Shown piece after piece: positions 1-9,478 of a DNA stretch of 64,000 nucleotides. The notes beneath the pieces are model-generated. The model worked only from the letters and a program-made list of their open reading frames with translations, did not search any database and was not told the DNA's origin. Each line of letters begins with the position of its first letter. Within the stretch, counting starts at the first letter, position 1. Position numbers and translations under genes: made by a program. The stretch lies in the NCBI GenBank assembly GCA_016719635.1, contig JADJYT010000002.1:186001-250000 (forward strand), in the 5' to 3' direction. This DNA comes from Sphingobacteriales bacterium. Its GTDB lineage: Bacteria > Bacteroidota > Bacteroidia > Chitinophagales > JADIYW01.

Positions 1-76
1 AAGTTGTTCAAATCAAATGGTGTTAATTATTTTAGTACTTTTAGCTGTATAATTCTAAACAGTATAAATTTTAATT

Positions 77-1624
77 ATGAATTCACCCTATTTTACAGAA
101 GAACACGAATTATTCAGACAAAGTGTCCGGCAATTTGTAGAAAAAGAAATCATGCCCTTTGGCAACCAATGGGAAAAAGATGAAAAAATATCCCGTGATT
201 TATTTATCAAACTGGGTGAGCAGGGATTTTTAGGCATCAACCATGATGAGGCGTATGGCGGTTCTAAGGCTGATATTTTTTATACCTGCGCCTACCTGGA
301 AGAACTGGCCAAAAGCAGCTATGCCGGCGTTTGTGCCGCTGTCAGCGTGCATCAGTATATGGCTGTCAACCATATTGCTGAAGCGGGCAGCCCTGCATTA
401 AAGGAACGTTTTCTTCGGCCATCCATTGATGGCAGAAAAGTAGGCGCCATAGCCATCACAGAACCGTTTGGAGGCTCCGATGTTCAGGCTATGCGGACCA
501 CCGCACGAAAGGAAGGGGATTATTATATCATCAATGGTTCCAAGACATTTATTACGAACGGACATTTTTGTGATTTTGCTGTCGTTGCCTGTAAAACAGA
601 CAGCAATGCCGGCATAAACGGAATCAGTCTGATTGTAGTAGAAAGAGGAACGGAAGGATTCACATCTTCTCAATTAAAGAAAATAGGATGGCACTCCTCT
701 GACACCGGCGAACTTGCTTTTGATAATGTAAAGGTGCCTGTATCTAACCTTGTAGGAAAAGAAGGTATGGGATTCTTTTACATCATGGAAAGCTTTCAGA
801 TAGAAAGACTGGTGGCCGGAATATTGGGAATCGGTGGTGGTGAAGCCTGTCTGGAAACCACACTAAAATATATGAACGAACGGGAAGTGTTTGGAAGGCC
901 TATTAAAAAATATCAGGTACTCCGACATGAGATGGTTCAACTTTATACAGAACTGGAAGCTGGAAGACAAATGACCTACAACGCCTGCAGGATGTTTCAG
1001 AATGGAGAGGTGCCTGTCAAGGAAGCATCCATGGTAAAGCTGTACATGACTGAATTAGGAAATAAGATAGTAGATAAATGTCTTCAAATGTTCGGCGGTT
1101 ACGGCTATATGGAAGACTTTCCGATTGCGCGTGCCTACCGGGATGCGAGGGTTGGAACCATTGTAGGAGGCACAACACAAATCATGCGGGAAATCTTATC
1201 AAAGATAATCATAGATGATGTCCGTTACAAGAAGGTTTACAGCAACCCTGACGAAACAAGATCTACTGCTGCTGCATCAAACGATGAAAAAAGCTGGGGT
1301 AATCCGCAGACTGCCAAAGAAATCATCCTATCCATACCTTTACGAATCAAGAAAGATAAAGCTTCCGCTTACTCTACCGTTTTTCAGTTTGACCTCTCCG
1401 GAGAAAATGGCGGGCAATACACATTAATTGTAAACGATGGAGATGCCAGGATTGAAGAAGGTTTACAGGGAACACCTGAGTGTATCGTTACAACAGATGC
1501 CAAAGTTTATGAAGACATTGAACTGGGGCGATTGGATCCAACGATGGCATTTATGGGCGGACAGATTCGTGTCAGTAATATTGGAGCCATGATGCAATTC
1601 GCCAAATATTTTCACAGGATATAA
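77..1624 (+). CDS. Acyl-CoA dehydrogenase fused to a C-terminal SCP2-like domain
   Basis: 515 aa. Residues 1-385 are an acyl-CoA dehydrogenase (FAD-dependent alpha,beta-desaturation of acyl-CoA thioesters), with the FAD/substrate segments AITEPFGGSD (126-135) and a C-terminal dimer/FAD region around GGYGYMED (340-347). At the usual catalytic-Glu site of medium-chain enzymes (IYEGT) this protein reads IVGGT, so G364 replaces Glu. A Glu is present instead in QIERLV (E243), the place used by isovaleryl- and long-chain-type enzymes, so the enzyme is probably active. Residues about 411-515 look like an SCP2 sterol/lipid-carrier domain, joined by a Ser/Ala-rich linker. The standalone family is about 380 aa, so the tail is an added module. 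The substrate cannot be told from sequence. No operon partner; it is followed by a strong bidirectional terminator. Confidence 0.88.
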   Translation: MNSPYFTEEHELFRQSVRQFVEKEIMPFGNQWEKDEKISRDLFIKLGEQGFLGINHDEAYGGSKADIFYTCAYLEELAKSSYAGVCAAVSVHQYMAVNHIAEAGSPALKERFLRPSIDGRKVGAIAITEPFGGSDVQAMRTTARKEGDYYIINGSKTFITNGHFCDFAVVACKTDSNAGINGISLIVVERGTEGFTSSQLKKIGWHSSDTGELAFDNVKVPVSNLVGKEGMGFFYIMESFQIERLVAGILGIGGGEACLETTLKYMNEREVFGRPIKKYQVLRHEMVQLYTELEAGRQMTYNACRMFQNGEVPVKEASMVKLYMTELGNKIVDKCLQMFGGYGYMEDFPIARAYRDARVGTIVGGTTQIMREILSKIIIDDVRYKKVYSNPDETRSTAAASNDEKSWGNPQTAKEIILSIPLRIKKDKASAYSTVFQFDLSGENGGQYTLIVNDGDARIEEGLQGTPECIVTTDAKVYEDIELGRLDPTMAFMGGQIRVSNIGAMMQFAKYFHRI

Positions 1625-1640
1625 CAGCCTGTTAAAAAAA

Positions 1641-1666
1641 GAAGGCTCAGCATTTGCTGAGCCTTC
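1641..1666. terminator. Bidirectional rho-independent terminator
   Basis: A 12-bp perfect stem (GAAGGCTCAGCA pairing with its complement) has a tiny T-rich loop. It is preceded by a run of A and followed by a run of T, so it can end transcription on both strands. It lies between the convergent acyl-CoA dehydrogenase and repeat-protein genes. Confidence 0.93.
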
Positions 1667-1694
1667 TTTTTTAATTTAAACTAAAATCCAGATA

Positions 1695-4295
1695 TTACTG
1701 AATAATGATATTCTGAACTGCAAATCCTTCTTCCCCGATAATACTCAAGAAATAAGCACCTTTTTCAATTCCGTTAAGATTAATTCTCTTTGAATTATTC
1801 CCTATTCTCAAGGTAACATCTTCTTTCAAAATCACCTGACCCGTCAGATTGTAGACAGATAAGCTATAGTTCTTATTCTTTGCAGAATAAAATCTGATTT
1901 CAAATTCCCCGTTGTTAGGGTTTGGACTAACCGTAAAGGTGATATCAAGTTTATTTACCGTAATTGCTGTCAGAGAAGCGTTAAAGTTTGCTGATATCTG
2001 TGATGGACAGTTGTTACTAATCACTTTTACCGTATAAACACCTGAACTCGTAATCTTAAAGGAAGGAACAGAGGTAGTTGCCTGCAATACACCACCCTTA
2101 TACCACTCGTAAGAAGCGCCGACTACAATGGTGCTGCTGTATAACGTATCATTACTTTGGGTAATAGCCGGTGTCGCAGGGGTTGAGTTTACCGTCACTG
2201 TAGCTACTGCCGTTTTACTGCAGGATCCCGTACTTCCCGTCACCGTGTAAGTTGTTGTATTTGACAATGCCGGTGTCGTCGCAGGGTTGCCGCTCAAGCC
2301 GCCCGTCCAGGTGTATATCGTCGCTCCGTCTGCCGTCAGGGTCGCTGTATTGCCCGAACAGATTGTCGGGGAGTTCACCGTTACCGTTGGCAAGGCCGTC
2401 ACCGTAACCGTCGCTATCGCTGTTCCTGTGCACGCTCCACTGCTTCCCGTCACTGTATATGTCATCGTTCCTGTTAAAGCCGGGGTTGTTGCAGGGTTGC
2501 CGCTCAGTCCGCCTGTCCACGTGTAGCTCGTGGCTCCGTTTGGTGTCAGCGTCGCCGTCTGACCCGCACAGATTGTCGGGGAATTTACCGTCACATTTAA
2601 GCCGGACGAGACGTTCACCGTGGCTACCGCCGTATTCGTACATCCGCTCGCCGTACCTGTTACCGTGTAGGTCGTCGTATTCGTTAAGGCAGGTGTCGTC
2701 GCCGGATTACCCGTAAGTCCGCCTGTCCAGGTATAACTCGTCGCACCGCCGGCCGTCAGCGTCGCTGTCTGACCGGAACAGATTGTCGGGGAGTTCACCG
2801 TTACCGTTGGCAATGGTGTTACCGTGACCGTCGCTACCGCCGTTTTACTGCAGCCGCCCGCTGTGCCCGTTACCGTATAGGTGGTCGTTCCTGTTAAGGC
2901 AGGGGTGGTCGCAGGGTTACCGCTCAAACCGCCTGTCCATACATAGCTCGTTGCGCCGTTTGCAGTCAGCGTCGCTGTCTGGCCCGAACAGATTGTCGGG
3001 GAGTTCACCGTAACCGTCGGCAAGGCCGTCACCGTAACCGTCGCTACGGCTGTCTTACTGCAGCCACCCGCTGTTCCCGTTACCGTATACGTAGTTGTAC
3101 TCGTCAATGGAAGTGTCGTCGCCGGATTGCCGCTCAAACCGCCTGTCCATACATAGCTGGTCGCTCCGTTTGCCGTCAACGTCGCTGTCTGACCCGAACA
3201 GATTGTCGGGGAGTTCACCGTTACCGTTGGCAAGGCCGTAACCGTAACCGTTGCTATCGCTGTTCCCGTACAGCCACCTGTCGTGCCTGTTACCGTGTAG
3301 GTGGTCGTAGTCGTTAAAGCAGGCGTCGTCGCAGGATTGCCGCTTAGTCCGCCTGTCCACGTGTAGCTCGTGGCTCCGTTTGGTGTCAGCGTCGCCGTCT
3401 GACCCGCACAGATTGTCGGGGAATTTACCGTCACATTTAAGCCGGACGAGACGCTCACCGTGGCTACCGCCGTATTCGTACATCCGCTCGCCGTACCTGT
3501 TACCGTATAGGTCGTAGTTGAAAACAAGGCAGGTGTCGTCGCCGGATTACCCGTCAGTCCACCTGTCCAGGTATAACTCGTCGCTCCGCCGGCCGTCAGC
3601 GTCGCTGTCTGACCGGAACAGATCGTCGGAGAGTTCACTATTACGCTTGGCAATGGTGTCACTGTGACCGTCGCTACCGCTGTTTTACTGCAGCCGCCCG
3701 CTGTGCCCGTTACCGTATAGGTGGCCGTTCCTGTTAAGGCAGGGGTAGTCGCAGGGTTACCGCTCAAACCGCCTGTCCAGGTATAACTCGTCGCTCCGCC
3801 GGCTGTCAGCGTCGCTGTCTGACCCGAACAGATTGTCGGGGAGTTCACCGTTACCGTTGGCAATGCCGTCACGGATACCGATGCAACTGCCGTATTGCTG
3901 CAGCCATCTGCTGTGCCTGTTACCGTATAGGTGGCTGCACTTGTTAAGGCGGGTGTCGTCGCCGGATTGCCGCTCAAACCGCCTGTCCATGTGTAGCTGG
4001 TCGCTCCGTTTGCCGTCAGCGTCGCCGTCTGGCCCGAACAGATTGTCGGGGAGTTCACCGTAACCGTCGGTTTCGATTTAACACGAATCGTCTTACTAAA
4101 CGGTGCACTTCCATTGCCTGCCTTATAAGCCCTTAAGGTGATCGTATAGGTACCGGGGTACTGAAAACTGAACTCACGGTCGTGGTGGAGGTAGAAGTGG
4201 AGGGTGTTCCGCCATTTATCGTCCACCGGACAGAGTCCGGGCTGCCGCTCGATGCCGTAGAGGTATTCGTAAACACTAAACTGCCCCCTATGCAT
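1695..4295 (-). CDS. 3' portion of frameshifted secreted repeat protein: nine Ig-like repeats plus T9SS sorting domain
   Basis: This 866-codon frame is the downstream part of the metalloprotease gene that begins at 6316; the two frames overlap at 4133-4295. Its first roughly 40 codons before the PKD-like stretch (EFSFQYPGTYTITL) are out-of-frame sequence and not real protein. After that PKD half-domain come nine 70-residue repeats, each beginning near TVTVNSPTIC and containing WTGGLSGNPATTPAL and TYTVTG. Each repeat has two Cys residues that could form a disulfide. A linker follows, then a C-terminal domain of about 80 aa (SPNPNNGEFEI ... GAYFLSI) typical of type A type IX secretion sorting signals. 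The protein is expected to be exported through the outer membrane and anchored to or released from the cell surface. On its own this frame has no signal peptide, so it is not an independent gene. Confidence 0.8.
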   Translation of the reverse strand: MHRGQFSVYEYLYGIERQPGLCPVDDKWRNTLHFYLHHDREFSFQYPGTYTITLRAYKAGNGSAPFSKTIRVKSKPTVTVNSPTICSGQTATLTANGATSYTWTGGLSGNPATTPALTSAATYTVTGTADGCSNTAVASVSVTALPTVTVNSPTICSGQTATLTAGGATSYTWTGGLSGNPATTPALTGTATYTVTGTAGGCSKTAVATVTVTPLPSVIVNSPTICSGQTATLTAGGATSYTWTGGLTGNPATTPALFSTTTYTVTGTASGCTNTAVATVSVSSGLNVTVNSPTICAGQTATLTPNGATSYTWTGGLSGNPATTPALTTTTTYTVTGTTGGCTGTAIATVTVTALPTVTVNSPTICSGQTATLTANGATSYVWTGGLSGNPATTLPLTSTTTYTVTGTAGGCSKTAVATVTVTALPTVTVNSPTICSGQTATLTANGATSYVWTGGLSGNPATTPALTGTTTYTVTGTAGGCSKTAVATVTVTPLPTVTVNSPTICSGQTATLTAGGATSYTWTGGLTGNPATTPALTNTTTYTVTGTASGCTNTAVATVNVSSGLNVTVNSPTICAGQTATLTPNGATSYTWTGGLSGNPATTPALTGTMTYTVTGSSGACTGTAIATVTVTALPTVTVNSPTICSGNTATLTADGATIYTWTGGLSGNPATTPALSNTTTYTVTGSTGSCSKTAVATVTVNSTPATPAITQSNDTLYSSTIVVGASYEWYKGGVLQATTSVPSFKITSSGVYTVKVISNNCPSQISANFNASLTAITVNKLDITFTVSPNPNNGEFEIRFYSAKNKNYSLSVYNLTGQVILKEDVTLRIGNNSKRINLNGIEKGAYFLSIIGEEGFAVQNIIIQ
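2178..4067 (-). repeat. Nine tandem 210-bp coding repeats with 840-bp higher-order period
   Basis: The motif gattgtcgggga recurs at an exact 210-bp spacing from 2361 to 4041, with one variant copy near 3621. Each unit encodes 70 aa. A second layer is visible: units 840 bp apart (for example 2521-2660 and 3361-3500, or 2821-2940 and 3661-3780) are nearly identical, while adjacent units differ more. A four-unit block has therefore been duplicated recently. Confidence 0.93.
4133..4295 (-). other. Frameshift site in metalloprotease/repeat-protein gene
   Basis: Both reading frames are open only in this overlap. Read on the minus strand, the upstream frame runs ...STSTSTTT and then loses PKD similarity, while the other frame resumes with EFSFQYPGTYTITL. 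Adding one base near 4172-4181 fuses the frames into a continuous PKD domain and a 1,540-aa protein. No clear slippery heptamer is present, so a one-base deletion (real or a sequencing/assembly error) is more likely than programmed frameshifting. Confidence 0.8.
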
Positions 4296-6316
4296 ACCGT
4301 CGAATCACTCATGGTGAAGGAGGCCGTTGCGGTTGGCGTCGTAGGTGACGGACTCTTAACATTAATATTATCAATATAGATAGAATGTCCGTAGCCTCCG
4401 TAATTTCTGAAAATGATTTGAACATTTGGTTTGTTCAGGTAACCGGCAGGAATAACCACTGAGTCGGTTCTCCACTGATTTGCAGCCGGATAAAATTCCT
4501 CCCCTTGTCCGGGCATTACCGTAGCCAAGGCACTATCCCCTTTTCTGTAGATACTTTGAGTCGTGGATTGGCAGTTATCTGTAATCAAGACTTCCAGGGT
4601 ATCCCAAATCCATTTAGGGTTTGGCTGCTGCAAGCCAATACCTGTTCCTGACGCATTGTAATAAGGAGCATGAGAAAGATCGAATTTAAGTTTTGCATCC
4701 GTAACACCCGATAAGTTAATCTTGTACGTCATGATGTCATCCTTCTTTAACTGGGCATCTAATGTAGTATTATCAAATTTCATGGTGCGGTTACCAACAC
4801 CATAAGCACTGTAACCATTAACTGCTTCCCAGTTGATTAACTGATTGCCATTTCGATTAACGGTTTCCCATCCAACAGGCGGAAAAAAAGCTCCTTCAAA
4901 ATCTTCCACCAATGGGAATGCCCCGGTAGATGAAATGGAAACACTGATATTTTTTGTTAAAACGTCTGTCCCTCTTGAATTCGTCACCGTCAGCGTAACA
5001 GATTTTAACCCGCCGGATGTATATGTTACCTCAGGAAATCTTGCAGATGAAGTTGAAGGCGTCCCCCCGGGAAATGACCACGACCAGGTTGTAGGGCCGG
5101 AAGCATCGTACCAGAATAAAGATTTATTGATAAATTTAATCGTTTTGGAAGTACAAAGCACCTGAGTTTTAACAGAATCAGAAAAATCAGCGATTGGAGG
5201 CGGTGCCGTTGTGTTGCAGGCAGTGGAAGTTTTTAACGGAATTCTGAATTGTCCGGTATTCATGGCCGTCCACATCCTGTCTTTCTGACCTAATGTAAAC
5301 ATGTTGTATACATTATCGTTTACATAATCCATATAGTTCATGAACATATCCCCATTTACACCATTACCGCAGGTATTTGCTCTGTTGGGGTAGGTAGGTG
5401 TACCGTAATTTTCTATAGACTGATTGGGTGTGTCATCACAATAATCACTGCCCAGACATGTACGGGCATCCGTATAAGGCAACGTATTTCCTAAAGAATC
5501 CCTTCCGTCATCTCCCCAAATATGTCTCAGACCTAACCAGTGACCTAACTCGTGACAAACAGTGCCTCCATTATTATAAGGAACTGCTGTAACACCTCCT
5601 GTTCCAAAAGCCTGTCTTACGCAAACAACCCCATCATTATAATCGTAACCGGTTCCGCCACCTAATCCATCTAATGTAGTGGTGGTCGGGAACGTTGCAT
5701 AAGCCAAAACGCCACCTGACATTCCTGGTACAACCCATAAATTACAATAGTATTTGGGATTCCAGATGGTAGCCGGTTTTAGGGTGTCTTCAATATAGGA
5801 TCTTCTCCATACAGACGAACTTCCCGGCGCGGGTAAATTTACCACCCTGGTGTTAATCCGGTTAATTCCGGGTTCTGCTAAAGGGTTACCATTAGGGTCG
5901 AAATTAGCCTGACACCATTTAATTTTAGTATTCGCCTTTAACGGCAGGAATGCTGCGGGTATGTTGCCTATGTAAGCACTATTACCGGCAAAATTTGCGT
6001 TTAATACAGGAAACTGTCCGTCTACCTGCGCTTTTGAGATGTTGTAGGTTGTACCTGGCGCAGGGTTGGAAATAGAATAAAAACAAACGTGAACAATTAC
6101 CGGAATCGTTACAGAATCATCTGCCATATTCCTGGAGGTTGTTCTATCCAGCATATACGTTGCCAAATTCCGCTGGAAGTCATTTTCCCATTCTAATCCG
6201 GGAGCGACTGTTCCGCATTTTTCATCATGATTTGTATGCTTAGTGTTGGCTATGGTACGGGTTGAAAGACTGCTGACCAACATCAATACTAGTACAAGTA
6301 GTAAATTATTTTTCAT
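4133..6316 (-). CDS. 5' portion of secreted M43-type metalloprotease with PKD domains (frameshifted)
   Basis: 727 codons with an N-terminal signal peptide (residues 1 to about 23, hydrophobic core LLLVLVLMLV). The catalytic domain has the zinc site HELGHWLGLRH (H255, E256, H259, H265) and a Met-turn MNYMDY around M329. These are the marks of an M43 (cytophagalysin/pappalysin-like) metallopeptidase acting outside the cell. A PKD domain follows at about 370-460, then a jelly-roll-like segment of about 190 aa, then a second PKD domain that is cut by the frameshift. The true product continues into the frame ending at 1695, giving about 1,540 aa with repeats and a T9SS sorting domain. A TATATTTG -7 element lies 20 nt upstream of the start codon. 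The likely role is degradation of extracellular protein. Confidence 0.88.
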   Translation of the reverse strand: MKNNLLLVLVLMLVSSLSTRTIANTKHTNHDEKCGTVAPGLEWENDFQRNLATYMLDRTTSRNMADDSVTIPVIVHVCFYSISNPAPGTTYNISKAQVDGQFPVLNANFAGNSAYIGNIPAAFLPLKANTKIKWCQANFDPNGNPLAEPGINRINTRVVNLPAPGSSSVWRRSYIEDTLKPATIWNPKYYCNLWVVPGMSGGVLAYATFPTTTTLDGLGGGTGYDYNDGVVCVRQAFGTGGVTAVPYNNGGTVCHELGHWLGLRHIWGDDGRDSLGNTLPYTDARTCLGSDYCDDTPNQSIENYGTPTYPNRANTCGNGVNGDMFMNYMDYVNDNVYNMFTLGQKDRMWTAMNTGQFRIPLKTSTACNTTAPPPIADFSDSVKTQVLCTSKTIKFINKSLFWYDASGPTTWSWSFPGGTPSTSSARFPEVTYTSGGLKSVTLTVTNSRGTDVLTKNISVSISSTGAFPLVEDFEGAFFPPVGWETVNRNGNQLINWEAVNGYSAYGVGNRTMKFDNTTLDAQLKKDDIMTYKINLSGVTDAKLKFDLSHAPYYNASGTGIGLQQPNPKWIWDTLEVLITDNCQSTTQSIYRKGDSALATVMPGQGEEFYPAANQWRTDSVVIPAGYLNKPNVQIIFRNYGGYGHSIYIDNINVKSPSPTTPTATASFTMSDSTVCIGGSLVFTNTSTASSGSPDSVRWTINGGTPSTSTSTTTVSSVFSTPVPIRSP

Positions 6317-6335
6317 AAAAATTTATTTTTCAACT

Positions 6336-6343
6336 CAAATATA
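6336..6343 (-). promoter_or_regulatory. -7 promoter element TATATTTG for the M43 protease gene
   Basis: Exact match to the Bacteroidota consensus TAnnTTTG on the minus strand, 19 nt before the start codon at 6316. No convincing -33 TTTG was found. Confidence 0.55.
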
Positions 6344-6449
6344 CTTTTTTAGCTTAAATTTTTTAAAAAAAACGAAGTAATTAACATTATTTTCATCTCA
6401 ATATTAGAAGCAAGGCAGAATAATTCCGAAAAATCAAATAATTTGCTCC

Positions 6450-8456
6450 ATGAATCACCTTCAGTACGAAACATCCCCATACCTGCAGCAGCATAAGAAC
6501 AATCCGGTGGATTGGTTTCCATGGTCGGCAATTGCTTTGGAAAAGGCATTTAACGAACAAAAACTCCTCCTCATTTCTGTCGGCTATGCAGCCTGCCACT
6601 GGTGTCATGTAATGGAGCATGAAAGTTTTGAGGATCAGGATGTGGCAAAAGTCATGAATGATTTCTTTGTATCTATAAAAGTAGACAGGGAAGAACGTCC
6701 GGATATTGACCAGATATATATGAACGCAGCCATGATTATAACCGGACAGGGCGGATGGCCGCTGAATGTAATTGCTTTACCAGACGGGAAACCTGTTTTT
6801 GCAGGAACCTATTTTCCAAAAGCAAACTGGATAAAAGTGCTCACCTATTTTTTTGAATTATATCAAAGGGAACCGCAAAAGCTGACTGAACAGGCAGAAA
6901 GGATTACACAAGGGTTACATGAAATCGAGCATATCCCTTTGTACAAAACCGAGAGGAATATTGACGAAAATCTCCTGCACATCCTATGGGAAAACTGGAA
7001 AGATAAAGTAGACTTTGAATGGGGCGGTAAAAAGGGCGCACCAAAGTTTATGATGCCGAATAATTACGAATTCCTGCTCCGATATCTTTTTCAAACCAAA
7101 AACACGGAGGTGGGTGAAGCCATCAAAACCACACTAAAGAGATGGGCATTTGGCGGGTTGTATGATGCAGTAGGCGGAGGGTTTGCAAGATACAGTGTGG
7201 ACAGCTTTTGGAAGGTGCCGCATTTTGAAAAGATGCTGTATGACAACGGCCAGCTGCTCAGCGTTTATGCACATGCCTATCAGATTACTAAAAGGCCATT
7301 ATACAAACGGGTTGCTGAAAAAACAACCGGCTGGCTGGAGCGTGAGATGACGGATATAAGCGGCGGCCTTTACTCGTCCCTAGATGCAGACAGTGAAGGC
7401 GTGGAGGGGAAATTTTACTGCTGGGAGGAAGCAGAATTAAAAGAAATAGCAGGCAATGATTTTGATTTGTTTGCTGAAGTGTACAACATAGATTCTAAAG
7501 GGAATTTTGAACATGGCATGAATGTATTGTTTCGCACGAAAGACCATGAATATTTTATGGAAAAATACAAGATTACAAATGAAGCATTTCAGCAGAAACT
7601 TGAAACACTTCACCGTCAGTTATTTGAAATGCGTACAAAAAAGATACGCCCGAATACCGATGACAAAATACTGACGGAATGGAATGCCATTGCAGTAAAA
7701 GGTCTGGCGGACGCTTATAAGGCATTTGGAGATGAAATGTATTTGAACAAAGCGGTCCGAACGGCAAACTTCATTTTACAACATTGCAAAAAAGAAGATT
7801 ACCGGCTGGAAAGAAACTATAAAAACGGCCAGTCATCCATCAACGGCTTTTTACAGGATTATGCCTTTCTCATCGATGCATTAATCGCTTTGCATCAGGT
7901 AACGTTAGAAGGAAATTACCTGACGGAAGCTCTTCACTTCACAGAATATGTGCTGAATCATTTTTACAATACCGAAAACGGCATGTTTCACCTTACCTCC
8001 GACCAAGATGCAGCCTTAATCACCAGAAGTACCGACAGCAGCGACAATGTCATACCGTCAGGCAACTCTGCCATGGCAAAAAACCTATTATTGCTGTCAA
8101 AATATTTTGACAAGCCTGAGTACGAACAAATGAGCCTGACCATGCTGAATAATATGCTGGATGATGTGCTGAAAAACCCCATTTACTATTCCAACTGGGC
8201 AATTGTACTGGATATGCATTTGAACCTGAACAAAGAACTGGTGATTATGGGTAAAGATGCCGTTGAAAAGGCAAAAAAAATCAACCGTCATTATTTACCA
8301 AACGTATTAATCACCGGAAGTATAGAAATGAGTGATCTGCCATTAATGAGCGGCCGATACCGGGAAGGCAGGACTTTGTTCTATATCTGTGAAAATAAAA
8401 GCTGTGGATTGCCATCCGATAATATTGAAGAAACTGTACATTTACTCATGAAATAA
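6450..8456 (+). CDS. DUF255 thioredoxin-domain protein (YyaL/SPATA20 family)
   Basis: 668 aa, the normal length for this family. The N-terminal 160 residues form a thioredoxin-like domain with the conserved start NHLQYETSPYLQQH and the redox-like motif CHWC (C49-C52). The rest is the (alpha/alpha)6-barrel part, resembling N-acylglucosamine 2-epimerases, with the conserved FGGLYDAVGGGFARYSVD segment. The family is cytoplasmic and its biochemical role is not settled. The start codon sits 4 nt after a TA-n-TTTG element (6439-6445), suggesting a very short or absent leader. The epimerase at 8493 follows after 36 nt and may be co-transcribed. Confidence 0.9.
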   Translation: MNHLQYETSPYLQQHKNNPVDWFPWSAIALEKAFNEQKLLLISVGYAACHWCHVMEHESFEDQDVAKVMNDFFVSIKVDREERPDIDQIYMNAAMIITGQGGWPLNVIALPDGKPVFAGTYFPKANWIKVLTYFFELYQREPQKLTEQAERITQGLHEIEHIPLYKTERNIDENLLHILWENWKDKVDFEWGGKKGAPKFMMPNNYEFLLRYLFQTKNTEVGEAIKTTLKRWAFGGLYDAVGGGFARYSVDSFWKVPHFEKMLYDNGQLLSVYAHAYQITKRPLYKRVAEKTTGWLEREMTDISGGLYSSLDADSEGVEGKFYCWEEAELKEIAGNDFDLFAEVYNIDSKGNFEHGMNVLFRTKDHEYFMEKYKITNEAFQQKLETLHRQLFEMRTKKIRPNTDDKILTEWNAIAVKGLADAYKAFGDEMYLNKAVRTANFILQHCKKEDYRLERNYKNGQSSINGFLQDYAFLIDALIALHQVTLEGNYLTEALHFTEYVLNHFYNTENGMFHLTSDQDAALITRSTDSSDNVIPSGNSAMAKNLLLLSKYFDKPEYEQMSLTMLNNMLDDVLKNPIYYSNWAIVLDMHLNLNKELVIMGKDAVEKAKKINRHYLPNVLITGSIEMSDLPLMSGRYREGRTLFYICENKSCGLPSDNIEETVHLLMK

Positions 8457-8492
8457 AATGGCAGCATTGGATTCACCTGAATTATTTTTCTC

Positions 8493-9467
8493 ATGAAGAT
8501 TCTCATCACCGGCATTACCGGCTTAATCGGGCACCACCTGATGGAAGTATTGCTTCAAAACGGCTACACCGATATTCGCGGACAGTATTTTTCGAATCGA
8601 AATACGGATCCGTATACTTCCAAAGGATTAGAAATGATTCAGGCAGACATTTGCAATGAACATGCCTTGAAAGATATAACCAAAGGATGTGAGGCTGTTG
8701 TTCACACAGCAGCAAAAGTGATAGACCATGGCAGCAAAAAGGATTTTTACGACGCCCATTTTCACGCCACCGATTACTTACTCAAGGATGCCTTTCACCA
8801 TAAAGTCAAACATTTCATTTATGTGAGTTCTGTCGGAGTGGCATCCGGCATCAACCGAAATAAAATCATTCCGGACGAATCAACACCCCTTGTCAAAACA
8901 GGCGTTTATTATGATGATGCCAAGATAGATACGGAACGGCTGGTGAAAGACTTTTGCAAAATACACAACCTGTTTTACACCATCATACGTCCTTCTGCCG
9001 TAATAGGAAAGGGAAGCGTATGGGTAACCGAACCATTAAAGCGGATAGATACCCCTGTTGGATTAAAACTCATCGAAGGCGGAAAACATCCTGCCTGCCT
9101 GATAGATGCAGAAAATCTGGCGAACGGGATATTCAAATGCATCACCCATGAAGCGGCACATAATCAAACTTACTTTTTCTCAGACGACTGGGACATTTCC
9201 TGGAAACAATACCTGACAGACCTGGCTGCAATGAAAAACAAAACCGTCGGCAGCTCCATACCTTTCCGGATTGCCTATACGGCAGCGAGCATTGCGGAAG
9301 CAGTATTCCCGCTTTTCGGCAAAATACCACCGCTTGCTAAAAAGTCTGTAAAAGCAACGGGTACCAACCGTACCGTTTCCACGGAAAAAGCCCGGAAAGA
9401 ACTGGGATGGAAGTCTGCCATAACTTATGAAGAATCGATGAAAAGAATTAAACAGAGTTTAGAATAA
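8493..9467 (+). CDS. NAD-dependent epimerase/dehydratase family protein
   Basis: 324 aa extended short-chain dehydrogenase. The Rossmann nucleotide-binding motif GITGLIGHH is at residues 7-15, and a catalytic YxxxK (YDDAK) follows a VSSVGVAS strand. Overall it resembles 3-beta-hydroxysteroid dehydrogenase/dihydroflavonol reductase-like proteins, so it probably oxidises or reduces a hydroxyl/ketone with NAD(P). The substrate is unknown. It ends 11 nt from the convergent redoxin gene, with no terminator visible between them. Confidence 0.85.
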   Translation: MKILITGITGLIGHHLMEVLLQNGYTDIRGQYFSNRNTDPYTSKGLEMIQADICNEHALKDITKGCEAVVHTAAKVIDHGSKKDFYDAHFHATDYLLKDAFHHKVKHFIYVSSVGVASGINRNKIIPDESTPLVKTGVYYDDAKIDTERLVKDFCKIHNLFYTIIRPSAVIGKGSVWVTEPLKRIDTPVGLKLIEGGKHPACLIDAENLANGIFKCITHEAAHNQTYFFSDDWDISWKQYLTDLAAMKNKTVGSSIPFRIAYTAASIAEAVFPLFGKIPPLAKKSVKATGTNRTVSTEKARKELGWKSAITYEESMKRIKQSLE

Positions 9468-9478
9468 CCTATATCCCA

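Noticed and set aside
2215..3483. Two long open frames (2215-2643 and 3055-3483) with similar products inside the repeat array
   Set aside because: They are out-of-frame readings of the 210-bp coding repeats; their similarity only reflects the 840-bp repeat period.
4133..4295. Programmed -1 ribosomal frameshifting in the protease gene
   Set aside because: No slippery heptamer or strong downstream structure is evident; a one-base deletion or sequencing error explains it more simply.
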